64,000 nucleotides of DNA from Alistipes sp. (lineage in GTDB: Bacteria; Bacteroidota; Bacteroidia; Bacteroidales; Rikenellaceae), in assembly GCA_017410165.1 (NCBI GenBank), contig JAFQRH010000022.1:1-64000 (forward strand). Direction: 5' to 3'. The number at the start of each line of letters is the position of its first letter. The first letter of the stretch is position 1. The position numbers and the translations under genes are program-made. Positions 18,294 to 27,298 of the stretch are shown in pieces. The notes beneath the pieces were generated by a model, which was given only the letters and a program-made list of their open reading frames with translations, made no database searches and was not told the DNA's origin.

Positions 18294-19994
18294 ATGTTAG
18301 AACAAAATTTAATTAAGATGTACGAGCAGTCGTTCCGCGCCCATCGCGAGATGTCTGCTGTGACCGATTACTTTTCGGGTGAGACCTATTCGTATTACGG
18401 CTTTGCCAAGGAGATTGCCAAGTTGCACATTCTCTTCGACGAGGCGGGTATCAAGCCGAAGGATAAGATTGCGTTGGTCGGTCGTAACACTCCGCGCTGG
18501 TGTGCGGTCTATATTGCGACCATCACCTATGGTGCAGTAATCGTTCCGATTTTGCAGGACTTTACGCCTAATGATATTTCACATATCGTTAACCACTCGG
18601 AGAGCCGTCTGTTGTTCCTGACCGATTCGTATTGGGATGGCCTGGACGAGGATGCAATGCCTGAATTGGAGGCGGTGATGTCGCTTACGGACTATCACGT
18701 GATTTTCGAGCGTAAGGGCGATAATATGTCCAAGTGTATCAATCAGATGACCGAGAACTACCGCAAGCGTTATCCGCGTGGTTTCACGGTGGATGATATC
18801 AAGTATGCCGATGTGCCGAACGATCAGGTTATCCTGCTCAACTATACATCGGGTACGACGGGCTACTCGAAGGGTGTAATGCTGACCTGCAACAACCTGA
18901 CGGGTAATGTTGCGTGTATTTCGACCATTGCCGACAAGCACGGCGATCGGTTCTTCCACAAGGGCGGCCGTACGCTGTCGTTCCTGCCACTTGCTCACGC
19001 ATTTGGTTGTGCGGTCGATTTCCTCGAACCGCTTGCTGTCGGTGGTCACGTTACTCTGCTCGGCCGTATCCCTACGCCGAAGATTCTCCTCGAGGCAATC
19101 CAAAAGGTTCAGCCGGAGGTTATCTGTGCCGTGCCGATGATTCTCGAAAAGATCTATCGTAAGCAGATTATACCACTGCTCGAAAAGGGCCCGCTCAGTA
19201 TTGCAATGAAGTTGCCGCTTGTGAACGAGGTTGTTTTTGCGCAGATTAAGAAGAAGTTGCTCACGTCGTTCGGCGGCAATCTGCGTCTGTTCGTGGTTGG
19301 TGGTGCGCCGATGAACAAAGAGACGGAGGCCTTCCTGATGAAGATTCACTTCCCGTTCACGGTCGGTTACGGTATGACCGAGTGCGGTCCGCTTATCAGC
19401 GTTACCGAGCACGCCGACGAATTCAAGGCGGGCTCGTGTGGTCGCATTCTTAAAGAGAACCTCGAAGTGCGTATCGATTCGTCCGACCAGCAGAATGTTC
19501 CGGGCGAAATCCTCGTACGTGGCGAGCACGTTATGCTCGGTTACTACAAGAACGAGAAGGATACCAAGGCGTCTATCGACGACGAGGGCTGGTTGCATAC
19601 GGGCGATATGGGTACTTTGGATGATGATGGCACGCTCTACATTCGTGGCCGTTGCAAGACGATGATTCTCACCTCGACCGGTCAGAATATCTATCCGGAG
19701 GAGATTGAGGATAAACTCAATAATATGCCACTCGTGTTGGAGTCGCTTATTTTGGAGCAGGGTGGTAAACTCTACGGTCTGGTAGTGCCTGACTTCGAGA
19801 CCTGCGAAAAGGAGGGTATCGACAAGGAGACGCTCAAACAGACGATGGATGAGAACTTGAAACTGCTCAATTCGCAGGTTGCTGCCTACGAGCGCATCGT
19901 GTCGCTTACGATCTATCCGAGCGAGTTTGAAAAGACCCCGAAGAAGTCTATCAAACGATACCTGTACAACGTGTCGAAATTGGGCATCCAATAA
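18294..19994 (+). CDS. Long-chain acyl-CoA ligase (AMP-forming)
   Basis: An ANL-superfamily enzyme of 566 residues that activates fatty acids as acyl-adenylates and then acyl-CoA. The AMP-binding motif YTSGTTGYSKG is at 184-194. 'GYGMTECGP' and 'GWLHTGDMG' follow, and the C-terminal subdomain carries the Lys of 'KTPKKSIKRY'. It follows plsY by 49 bases, a sensible lipid-metabolism neighbour. A terminator lies 21 bases downstream. Confidence 0.9.
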   Translation: MLEQNLIKMYEQSFRAHREMSAVTDYFSGETYSYYGFAKEIAKLHILFDEAGIKPKDKIALVGRNTPRWCAVYIATITYGAVIVPILQDFTPNDISHIVNHSESRLLFLTDSYWDGLDEDAMPELEAVMSLTDYHVIFERKGDNMSKCINQMTENYRKRYPRGFTVDDIKYADVPNDQVILLNYTSGTTGYSKGVMLTCNNLTGNVACISTIADKHGDRFFHKGGRTLSFLPLAHAFGCAVDFLEPLAVGGHVTLLGRIPTPKILLEAIQKVQPEVICAVPMILEKIYRKQIIPLLEKGPLSIAMKLPLVNEVVFAQIKKKLLTSFGGNLRLFVVGGAPMNKETEAFLMKIHFPFTVGYGMTECGPLISVTEHADEFKAGSCGRILKENLEVRIDSSDQQNVPGEILVRGEHVMLGYYKNEKDTKASIDDEGWLHTGDMGTLDDDGTLYIRGRCKTMILTSTGQNIYPEEIEDKLNNMPLVLESLILEQGGKLYGLVVPDFETCEKEGIDKETLKQTMDENLKLLNSQVAAYERIVSLTIYPSEFEKTPKKSIKRYLYNVSKLGIQ

Positions 19995-20017
19995 TTGTCG
20001 GACATTGATTGATTACG

Positions 20018-20049
20018 GGGCTGCCGGATTCGTCTGACAGCCCTGTTTT
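20018..20049 (+). terminator. Terminator after the acyl-CoA ligase
   Basis: GGGCTG (20018-20023) pairs with CAGCCC (20038-20043), followed by TGTTTTT. It lies between the ligase and the histidine kinase, so the two belong to separate transcripts. Confidence 0.65.
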
Positions 20050-20145
20050 TGACTAAATCGTACGAGTTTAGCAAGGAGTCGAAATGCGCTCACTGTGGAG
20101 GGGTTAGTGGTTTGGCAGAGAGGGTAGAGAATAAAGAGTCGTATT

Positions 20146-21246
20146 ATGAACAATAACAAGAAAAAGATAATACCATATATCCGCAAACAGATTATCGGCG
20201 AGAATATGGTCTATACGGGAGTATGGTTGGTCGTATATCTTATCCCGATTATGAACTCGACGCTGATGTCCGAGGAGTATATCAACTTCTCGAAAGTGTT
20301 CTTGGCGTGGGGTAAGATTACGCCATATTTTGTTCTGTTTTTGCTCAATAATCAGATCTTTATACGTTTCCTGCTCCATCGCAAACACATCTTTGGCTAT
20401 CTGTTTACCTGTGCCGTGTGTTTGGGTCTGACGTTCGGAGCCATCGAGATTTACGAGCAGTGGAATATCGCCTCTTCGGGTGGTTATGCCGGCGAGTATA
20501 TCCGTCCGCGCCACGCATCGCTTACCGACCTGCAATGGTATTGGAATATGGTGCTCGGTACGTTTATGTTTGCCGCCAATATCGGTATCAAGCAGTTCTA
20601 CCTGTCGATGCAGTATGACGAGGACTTGGAGCGTCTGAAACGCGAGAATACGCAGGCGGAGATGTACTACTTGAAGTACCAGATAAATCCGCACTTTTTG
20701 ATGAATACACTCAACAACATCCACGCACTCATCGACTTCGATAGCGATAATGCCAAACGATGCCTTATCGAGTTGTCGAATATGATGCGATACGTGATCT
20801 ACGAGTCGGATGGTGACGAGATTCCGTTGGTGCGCGATTTGGAGTTTATCGGGAACTACATCGAGCTGATGCGAGTCCGCTATCCGGACAATATCGACAT
20901 TCGCCTCGACTATCCGCGCGATTTGTCGCGTCAAACCGTCATTCCGCCTCTGGTGTTGATTGTCTTTGTGGAGAACGCCTTCAAGCACGGCATCAGTTAT
21001 AAGGCACAGTCGTACATCCATATCAAAATTGATTTGACGGCCGACCATATCGTGGCACGCTTCGAGAATTCGTCGTTCGAGCGACAGACGGGTCGTCGTT
21101 CGGCAGGCATTGGTCTTGATAACGTGCGCAAGCGTTTGGAGCTGATATACGGCAATCGCTACACGCTCGATATCGACACCTCGTTGCAGGATAAATATTG
21201 TGTAACATTAACACTTCCAAACAATGATAAAGTGCATAGCAATTGA
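20146..21246 (+). CDS. LytS-type sensor histidine kinase
   Basis: Four hydrophobic segments occupy roughly residues 20-155 and are followed by a coiled linker. The His_kinase (PF06580) domain has the phospho-acceptor His183 in 'QINPHFLMNTLNNIH' and a HATPase_c with 'PPLVLIVFVENAFKHG' and 'GIGLDNVRKRLELIYG'. The gene overlaps the response-regulator gene by 23 bases. The pair is a typical 7TM-less LytS/LytTR system of Bacteroidota. The ligand is unknown. Confidence 0.92.
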   Translation: MNNNKKKIIPYIRKQIIGENMVYTGVWLVVYLIPIMNSTLMSEEYINFSKVFLAWGKITPYFVLFLLNNQIFIRFLLHRKHIFGYLFTCAVCLGLTFGAIEIYEQWNIASSGGYAGEYIRPRHASLTDLQWYWNMVLGTFMFAANIGIKQFYLSMQYDEDLERLKRENTQAEMYYLKYQINPHFLMNTLNNIHALIDFDSDNAKRCLIELSNMMRYVIYESDGDEIPLVRDLEFIGNYIELMRVRYPDNIDIRLDYPRDLSRQTVIPPLVLIVFVENAFKHGISYKAQSYIHIKIDLTADHIVARFENSSFERQTGRRSAGIGLDNVRKRLELIYGNRYTLDIDTSLQDKYCVTLTLPNNDKVHSN

Positions 21247-22003
21247 TGACGAGCCGTTGGCTCTGCGTCAGATTACCAACTATATCAAACGCATCGCATC
21301 GCTCGAATTGTCGGCAACCTTTTCCAACGCAATCGAGGCGCGGGATTGGTTGCTGGACAACAGCGTCGATTTGATATTTGTCGATATCAATATGCCCGAT
21401 TTGAACGGCGTGGATTTTGTGCGTTCGTTGTCGTCGCCTCCGATGGTGATATTCACGACCGCCTATCCGGAGTATGCCGTCGAGGGCTTCAAACTCGATG
21501 CCATCGACTATCTGCTTAAACCTTTCGGCTTCGACGAGTTGTCGCGTTCGGCAGGCAAGGCGCAATCGCTCTTCGAGTTGCGTAGTTTGAAGGAGCAGGC
21601 CGATGCTACCACCGCTGCTGCCGATATGCCGGCCGATGGTGCGCAGGAGGCGTTGGTTGATGGCGCGGATGGCGAGTCGGATAAGGAGTATATTTCGATT
21701 CGCGCCGACCATAAAACGTCGCTTGTCAAGGTTGCCAACATCGTCTATTTGGAGAGCGAGGGCGAGTATGTACGTATGCATCTGAACGATGGTACGAAGA
21801 TTGTCACGCTGTTCCGTCTGAAAAATATGGAGACATCGCTACCATCCGAGCAGTTTATGCGCGTGCATCGTTCGTACATAATCAACCTCTCGTACGTAAC
21901 CGGCTATACGAAGGGGCGTGTATTTTTGGCGGGTGACGACTATGTGCCGATTGGCGATAGTTACAAAGAGGCGTTCCACTCCTATGTGAACGACAAATTC
22001 TGA
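21224..22003 (+). CDS. LytTR-family response regulator
   Basis: A 259-residue partner of the upstream kinase. The receiver domain has Asp8/Asp9, the phospho-acceptor Asp54 ('LIFVDINMPDL') and Lys99 ('LLKPFGF'). A variable Ala/Asp-rich linker (about 115-150) leads to a LytTR DNA-binding domain ('YISIRADHKTSLVKVANIVYL' onward, with 'FMRVHRSYIINLSYV'). Its start lies inside the kinase gene, so translation is probably coupled. It converges on the next gene with only 4 bases between stops. Confidence 0.93.
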   Translation: MIKCIAIDDEPLALRQITNYIKRIASLELSATFSNAIEARDWLLDNSVDLIFVDINMPDLNGVDFVRSLSSPPMVIFTTAYPEYAVEGFKLDAIDYLLKPFGFDELSRSAGKAQSLFELRSLKEQADATTAAADMPADGAQEALVDGADGESDKEYISIRADHKTSLVKVANIVYLESEGEYVRMHLNDGTKIVTLFRLKNMETSLPSEQFMRVHRSYIINLSYVTGYTKGRVFLAGDDYVPIGDSYKEAFHSYVNDKF

Positions 22004-22007
22004 CCTT

Positions 22008-22457
22008 TTATAGTGTAGGGAAACTCTGCATCGCACGATACGAGCCGTCGATGTGCTCGTAGCAATAGTGGTTGATGCCGTTGGTCAGGATGACGAATTG
22101 CGCACCGACCACCGAGTTATATCGCACTGCTTGGTCGAATACCGCTTGGTCGATTGCCACATCCGGTTGCTTGCACTCGACAAGCACCTTTGGACGTAAA
22201 TCGGCTCCGACGACTACGATGTCGGCACGCTGTGCAGTGCCGTTGAGCTGCACGGGATACTCTTCGATGATGGATATGGGCTGCACATTGCAGTGCGAGA
22301 CGAGAAACTCCGCAACGTGTCGGCGTACCCACTCCTCGGGGGTCAATACCAGATACTTTCCGCGTAGCGAATCCCATACGTGTAACACACCACCCGTACG
22401 GCGTACGCGCAGACGTACGGCAGGGAGATTGAGTTTGGGATATTCGCAAGCGGCCAT
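22008..22457 (-). CDS. HsdR_N-like PD-(D/E)XK protein
   Basis: A stand-alone 149-residue protein that resembles the N-terminal nuclease-like domain of type I restriction HsdR. Visible are 'PEEWVRRHVAEFLV' and the PD-(D/E)XK core 'RADIVVVGADLRPKVLVECKQP' (read as two adjacent motifs, RADIVV and VECK). No helicase domain, HsdM or HsdS is nearby, so it is not a restriction system. The start is ATG at 22457. Such orphans are widespread in Bacteroidota and of unknown role. Confidence 0.82.
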   Translation of the reverse strand: MAACEYPKLNLPAVRLRVRRTGGVLHVWDSLRGKYLVLTPEEWVRRHVAEFLVSHCNVQPISIIEEYPVQLNGTAQRADIVVVGADLRPKVLVECKQPDVAIDQAVFDQAVRYNSVVGAQFVILTNGINHYCYEHIDGSYRAMQSFPTL

Positions 22458-22473
22458 TTCCAAAAAAAGTTAT

Positions 22474-22497
22474 TAACTTTGCATCAGGACAAAGATA
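22474..22497. promoter_or_regulatory. Divergent -7 boxes
   Basis: TAACTTTG on the plus strand (22474-22481) faces the GH2-like gene. TATCTTTG on the minus strand (about 22490-22497) faces the HsdR_N-like gene. The -33 elements are not clear. Confidence 0.4.
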
Positions 22498-22506
22498 CGA
22501 AAAAAT

Positions 22507-23808
22507 ATGAAGAATATACCATTTTTACTATTCCTTCTGCTTTGCACGTTCTCCGTGTCGGCTCAAAATGCTCCGCAGCCGGTACTCGCTGTCGAGCCAT
22601 CGCGCTCGGTGATTGTGCCTTATGGCCGATTGTCTGATGCCGTGAAGGGCGATGTGACGACTTCGCCCTATGTGCAGACGCTCTCCGAGCCGACACTCTC
22701 GGAGGATGGTGCGCGTGCGACTGCTACGTTTGCAGTTCCCGTGTCGTGGCTCAATCGCCGAGTGATAGTGCGCATCGAACGCGCTTCGTCGGCCTTCGAG
22801 CTGTATGTAAACGATACACGTGCGGGTCGCGCAGCATCGGGAGCGACGGCGGTTGAAATGGATGTGACACGCCACGTGCGTCAGGGTGGCAATACGTTGA
22901 GTGTGCGTCTGATAGGGGATGCACCCGAAAATGCGGTATCGACTATTGCGCCGAGCACAAAACCGTATATTGGTGCAATTTCGGTCGTCAGCCAACCTGC
23001 TCTGCGTATCCGCGATATTATCCTTTCGACAACGCTGAACGACGATGGTGAGGCGGTTGCCGAGTTCGGCGTGGTTGTTAAGTGCGGCACGCTCACCCCG
23101 AAGAGTATGAAGTTGGAGTATGCACTGAATATGGGCGATTCGACCATCCTTGCGAAGGGTTCGCGCGAAGTTACGCTCGATATGCGCCGCGAGGATACAC
23201 TGCGCTTTGTGGCGCGTGTTCCGGTGACGGCTCTTTGGAGTAGCGATTCTCCACACTTGTTGCGCCTCGATTTGTGCAATCGTATCGAAGGCAGGGTAGC
23301 GGAGTGTGTCAGCCGACAGGTTGGCGTGCGTGAAACCACTCTCCGCTCCGAAGCGCTCCGTGTCAATCATCGCCCCGTGCAACTTCACTTGGCGGATTAT
23401 GACGGCAAACGCCCGCTGGATGAGGTGCTGCTTGGCTCCATCAACGGCTTGTTTGTGACGGCAGATGTTGCGAGCGAGCAGTTGCTCGCTGAGTGCGACC
23501 GTCGAGGCGTGTGGGTCATTGTCTGTGCACCGTTTGATACGATGTCATTCCCTTCGTCCCTTCGTCGTGGCGGCAATCCGACCAACGACCCTTCGTGGCG
23601 CGAACTCGCTATTTCGCTCAACGAGGCGGCATATCACGCAACGAAACTCCATCCGTCGGTTGTCGGCTATGCCATTGCGCGAGGCGTGACCAACGGCATC
23701 GTAATATACGAAACTTATCTGCGTATGAAGTCGTTGGAGCGTTCGTTGCCGATTGTCTATGAGGGCTTTGGCGGCGAGTGGTGTAGCGACCGTATTCGTA
23801 TAAGGTAA
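22507..23808 (+). CDS. Secreted GH2-like protein, truncated and probably non-catalytic
   Basis: A signal peptide (residues 1-19, ending SVSAQ) is followed by a jelly-roll sugar-binding domain of the GH2 type ('VSWLNRRVIVRIERASSAFELYVN', 'VEMDVTRHVRQGGNTLSVRL'). An Ig-like domain ('IRDIILSTTLNDDGEAVAEF') and the first strands of a TIM barrel ('EALRVNHRPVQLHLADY', 'LLAECDRRGVWVIVCAPFD') complete it. The protein ends at 433 residues. True GH2 enzymes are much longer, and I do not see the NE acid/base motif. It may be a decayed or repurposed beta-glycosidase. It stands alone, with a terminator downstream. Confidence 0.72.
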   Translation: MKNIPFLLFLLLCTFSVSAQNAPQPVLAVEPSRSVIVPYGRLSDAVKGDVTTSPYVQTLSEPTLSEDGARATATFAVPVSWLNRRVIVRIERASSAFELYVNDTRAGRAASGATAVEMDVTRHVRQGGNTLSVRLIGDAPENAVSTIAPSTKPYIGAISVVSQPALRIRDIILSTTLNDDGEAVAEFGVVVKCGTLTPKSMKLEYALNMGDSTILAKGSREVTLDMRREDTLRFVARVPVTALWSSDSPHLLRLDLCNRIEGRVAECVSRQVGVRETTLRSEALRVNHRPVQLHLADYDGKRPLDEVLLGSINGLFVTADVASEQLLAECDRRGVWVIVCAPFDTMSFPSSLRRGGNPTNDPSWRELAISLNEAAYHATKLHPSVVGYAIARGVTNGIVIYETYLRMKSLERSLPIVYEGFGGEWCSDRIRIR

Positions 23809-23813
23809 TAATG

Positions 23814-23848
23814 CAACACCCCTACTTGACAACCAAGTCGGGGTGTTG
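23814..23848. terminator. Bidirectional terminator between the GH2-like gene and pyrB
   Basis: CAACACCCC (23814-23822) pairs with GGGGTGTTG (23840-23848), with an inner ACTTG/CAAGT stem. It lies between two converging genes. Confidence 0.75.
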
Positions 23849-23879
23849 TTCTGTTTATTGCGCTATTGTCGGCGGCGAA

Positions 23880-24947
23880 CTACTCTGCCTGTGTCGAGCA
23901 ATAGATGCAGCGATATACATCGCCCTCCGAAAGTGAGAACGAGTAATCAACCGGCTCGCAGTTGCAGATACACTTCGGATTCGGACAACGCAGACCTTCA
24001 ACCGCTACGCCCTTATGTGTGGTCATCTCCTTGTCGCGCCACTCCATAAGGCGACAGATGAGGGCCATACGAACGAATTTGCCGTTGCCTACCTGACGGA
24101 AATATGCTGCGCGAGGGTCGGCATCGACCTCTTTGAGAATCTCGCCTACGCGTGGCAGCGGATGCAGAACGGCCATCTTCTCCTTTGCACCCTTCATCTT
24201 CTCGCAATCCAGCACGAAGCAATCCTTTACGCGCTCGTACTCCTCGATGCTTGCAAAACGCTCGCGTTGTACGCGCGTCATATAGAGTACGTCCAACTCG
24301 CCGATAACCTCCTCGATGGATGCCACCTCGCGATACTCCATTCCGAACTTGTCGCACACGTCGTGCTTGATATAGTCGGGCAGTCGCAACTCGTCGGGCG
24401 CAATCAATACGAGTTTCGTACCCTCGTAGCGCGCCATTGCTTTGATGAGCGAGTGAACGGTACGACCGTAGAGCAAATCACCGCACAGACCGATTGTGAG
24501 GTTGTCCAGATGACCGAGTTCGCGTTTAATGGTGAGCAGGTCGGTCAGCGTCTGCGTCGGGTGCGAATGGCTACCGTCACCGGCATTGATAATCGGCACG
24601 GGCGACACGCTTGCAGCATCGAGTGGTGCACCTTCGACGTGGTGGCGCATAGCGATTATGTCGACAAAGTTGCCAACTACGCGAACCGTATCTTCCACGG
24701 TTTCGCCCTTGCTTACCGACGACGATGCGGCATCCGAAAATCCCAGCACATTGCCGCCGAGCTCCATCATTGCTGCCGTAAAACTGAGGCGCGTACGGGT
24801 GCTTGGTTCGTAGAAGAGCGTAGCGAGTTTCTTGCCGTGCATCTTCTCTGCGTATCGGTCGCCATTGGCGATGATGTCCTGCGCCAGAGCGACGATTTCG
24901 TCGGTCTCCTGACGGGTCAGATCGGTAGGGTCTATAAGGTGTCTCAT
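23880..24947 (-). CDS. pyrB: Aspartate carbamoyltransferase with fused PyrI-like zinc domain
   Basis: It condenses carbamoyl phosphate with aspartate. The catalytic part shows the carbamoyl-phosphate loop STRTR (49-53), the SVSKGE loop and HPLPR. The last about 38 of 355 residues form a zinc ribbon with Cys321, Cys326, Cys347 and Cys350 (C-x4-C-x20-C-x2-C). This matches the zinc domain of the regulatory chain PyrI ('CPN..C' then 'C.YC'). The N-terminal nucleotide-binding domain of PyrI is absent, and no separate pyrI gene is in the window. Start ATG at 24947; it is the last gene of the pyr operon. Confidence 0.93.
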   Translation of the reverse strand: MRHLIDPTDLTRQETDEIVALAQDIIANGDRYAEKMHGKKLATLFYEPSTRTRLSFTAAMMELGGNVLGFSDAASSSVSKGETVEDTVRVVGNFVDIIAMRHHVEGAPLDAASVSPVPIINAGDGSHSHPTQTLTDLLTIKRELGHLDNLTIGLCGDLLYGRTVHSLIKAMARYEGTKLVLIAPDELRLPDYIKHDVCDKFGMEYREVASIEEVIGELDVLYMTRVQRERFASIEEYERVKDCFVLDCEKMKGAKEKMAVLHPLPRVGEILKEVDADPRAAYFRQVGNGKFVRMALICRLMEWRDKEMTTHKGVAVEGLRCPNPKCICNCEPVDYSFSLSEGDVYRCIYCSTQAE

Positions 24948-25007
24948 TTTTAGCAAATGTTTTTAAGTTTGTGAATTGTTGTGATATGGCGGATTTATGC
25001 GCGATGG

Positions 25008-25637
25008 CTATTTAATCCACGACTCGTCCGACGGATTGTCACGGAATGCCAAAATGCGCTCCTTCCACTCCTCGGCGATGTATCCCTCTTCGGCTGCAAC
25101 CTCGACAAGCGCATCGAGATTCGAGAGCGAATAGTTCACCGTATTGGCTGCTGCAATGCGCTCTACGCCACGCTTCATACCGTAGGTGAAGATGCTGACG
25201 ATGCCCAACACATCGGCACCCGCCTCACGCAACGCCTCGACAACCTCGATACAACTGCCGCCCGTCGAAATCAAATCCTCGATAACAACGACCTTCGTAC
25301 CCTTGTCCAGACGACCCTCGATGCGGTTTGCGCGACCGTGGTCCTTCGCGCCACTGCGAACGTAGCCCATCGGCAGGTTGAGAATCGTTGCTGCGATAGC
25401 AGCGTGAGCGATGCCGGCGGTCGATGTTCCCATCAGGCACTCGCACTCCGGAAAGTGCTTGCGTACTAACTCTGCCAAACCCGCCTCGACCTTCTCGCGT
25501 ACGCTCAGTGCGGTGAGAATCAGACGGTTGTCGCAATATATCGGGCTTTTGATGCCACTTGCCCAAGTGAATGGTTGCTCCGGACGCAAAAATACGGCGT
25601 TAATCGAGAGCAACTCCTTTGCAATCAGTTTTTCCAT
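25008..25637 (-). CDS. pyrE: Orotate phosphoribosyltransferase
   Basis: It converts orotate plus PRPP to OMP. The 209-residue protein has the PRPP-binding motif 'VVVIEDLISTGGS', the catalytic Lys/Arg region 'YVRSGAKDHG' and the N-terminal 'FTWASGIKSPIYCDNR' loop. It sits between pyrF and pyrB in the operon, 29 bases after pyrF. Confidence 0.96.
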   Translation of the reverse strand: MEKLIAKELLSINAVFLRPEQPFTWASGIKSPIYCDNRLILTALSVREKVEAGLAELVRKHFPECECLMGTSTAGIAHAAIAATILNLPMGYVRSGAKDHGRANRIEGRLDKGTKVVVIEDLISTGGSCIEVVEALREAGADVLGIVSIFTYGMKRGVERIAAANTVNYSLSNLDALVEVAAEEGYIAEEWKERILAFRDNPSDESWIK

Positions 25638-25666
25638 AACTAACTATCTATTTCGTTTTAATGTTA

Positions 25667-26368
25667 TTACTCGTTCAAGAACTCTTTGCAGCAACGCTCA
25701 TACGCAGCCACCGGATTGTCGGCAGCCGTGACCGGACGACCTACAACGATGTAGTCCGAACCGATTTCGCGTGCGCGGGCCGGCGTTGTGATACGTACCT
25801 GATCGTCCTTCGAAGCGTCGGCAAAACGGATACCCGGCGTTACGGTCATAAACTCTGCACCGCAAGCCGTCTTTACGAGTTGTGCTTCGAGTGGCGAACA
25901 AACTACGCCATCCAGACCTGCCTCTTTTGCATTCTCGGCATACTTTGCGATGGTTGCCTCAATCGATGCGCCGATGAGCAACTCGCGCTGCATACGCTCC
26001 TCGCTGGTCGAGGTGAGCTGTGTTACGGCAATGAGCAACGGACGTGTGCCATCCTCGCGCGTAAGACCTTCGACGGCAGCACGCATCATATCGACCGTAC
26101 CTGCTGCGTGGACGTTGGTCATATCGACGTCGAGACGCGAGAGTACCTGCATCGTCTTGCGTACCGTATTCGGAATGTCGTGCAGTTTCAGGTCGAGGAA
26201 TATGCGATGACCGCGCTTCTTAATCTCGCGGACAATCTCCGGACCTTCGGCATAGTAGAGCTCCATACCGATTTTTACAAACGGTTTGCGACCCGTAAAG
26301 CGGTCGAGGAATGCGAGCGTTTGCTCTTTGCTGCTGAAATCGCAGGCGATAATTACATCTTTTGCCAT
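25667..26368 (-). CDS. pyrF: Orotidine 5'-phosphate decarboxylase
   Basis: The last step to UMP. The 233-residue TIM barrel has the signature '[13 protein letters not shown]' with the catalytic Asp/Lys pair. '[17 protein letters not shown]' and '[15 protein letters not shown]' lie near the C-terminus and bind the phosphate. It starts 15 bases after the pyrD stop. Confidence 0.96.
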   Translation of the reverse strand: MAKDVIIACDFSSKEQTLAFLDRFTGRKPFVKIGMELYYAEGPEIVREIKKRGHRIFLDLKLHDIPNTVRKTMQVLSRLDVDMTNVHAAGTVDMMRAAVEGLTREDGTRPLLIAVTQLTSTSEERMQRELLIGASIEATIAKYAENAKEAGLDGVVCSPLEAQLVKTACGAEFMTVTPGIRFADASKDDQVRITTPARAREIGSDYIVVGRPVTAADNPVAAYERCCKEFLNE

Positions 26369-26383
26369 ATCTTTTTCGTGCTT

Positions 26384-27298
26384 TTATTTTACTGCTCCTA
26401 TAATATCACTCAAACGCTCGATGCCGAGTCGTTCCATTACGTCGGGCAACTGCTCGATAATCTCTTTGCAGGCGAACGGATTGCGCAGATTTTCGGCACC
26501 CACCTGTACGGCCGATGCACCTGCCATCATCATCTCTACGACATCTTCGGCAGACGCTACACCGCCACAGCCGATAATCGGAATGTGGCACGCCTGCGCC
26601 ACCTGATAGACCATACGCACGGCAACCGGAAAGATTGCACGACCCGAAAAACCTCCCATCTTGTTGGCTATTACGGGGCGACGGCGTGCAATGTCGATAC
26701 GCATTCCGAGCATCGTATTGATGAGCGTCACACCGTCGGCACCTGCCTCTTCGCAAGCGCGAGCGATAGAGACGATGTCGGTTACGTTTGGCGAGAGTTT
26801 GATGAATACGGGTTTGGTTGTCACCTCCTTTACGGCGCGTGTTACGGCTGCTGCCGACTCGGGCTGCGTGCCGAATGCCATACCGCCATTGTGTACGTTC
26901 GGGCACGATACGTTTACCTCGATGATTTCGACCTGCTCCTGACCATCAATTTTGGCGCAACACTCTTGGTACTCTTCAATCGAGAAACCGCTGATGTTGG
27001 CAATTATCGGCTTGTGGAACACCTTGCGCAACTGCGGTAATTCGTGCGCAATAACGGCATCTATGCCCGGGTTTTGCAGTCCGACAGCGTTAATCATTCC
27101 GCTACTGCACTCCGCAATACGTGGTGTCGGATTGCCGAAACGCGCATCGCGCGTCGTACCCTTTATCGAAATCGAGCCCAACACATCGAGATCATAGACC
27201 TTCGCCATCTCCTCGCCGAAACCGAATGTTCCGCTTGCGGGAATGACCGGATTGTCGAGTTGTACGCCGCATAAATTGACCGAAAGATTCTTTACCAT
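26384..27298 (-). CDS. pyrD: Dihydroorotate dehydrogenase, class 1B catalytic subunit
   Basis: The FMN subunit that oxidises dihydroorotate and passes electrons through PyrK to NAD+. With ATG at 27298 it has 304 residues. The motifs 'NPVIPASGTFGFG', the catalytic Cys in 'VNVSCPNVHNGG' and 'IIGCGGVASAEDVVEMMMAGA' are typical of class 1B. The start codon overlaps the pyrK stop by 7 bases, which implies translational coupling of the two subunits. A longer upstream start would only read into pyrK. Confidence 0.95.
   Translation of the reverse strand: MVKNLSVNLCGVQLDNPVIPASGTFGFGEEMAKVYDLDVLGSISIKGTTRDARFGNPTPRIAECSSGMINAVGLQNPGIDAVIAHELPQLRKVFHKPIIANISGFSIEEYQECCAKIDGQEQVEIIEVNVSCPNVHNGGMAFGTQPESAAAVTRAVKEVTTKPVFIKLSPNVTDIVSIARACEEAGADGVTLINTMLGMRIDIARRRPVIANKMGGFSGRAIFPVAVRMVYQVAQACHIPIIGCGGVASAEDVVEMMMAGASAVQVGAENLRNPFACKEIIEQLPDVMERLGIERLSDIIGAVK

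Noticed and set aside
22008-22457. The HsdR_N protein considered as part of a type I restriction or other defence system.
   Set aside because: No helicase, methylase or specificity genes nearby; neighbours are a two-component pair and a GH2-like gene.
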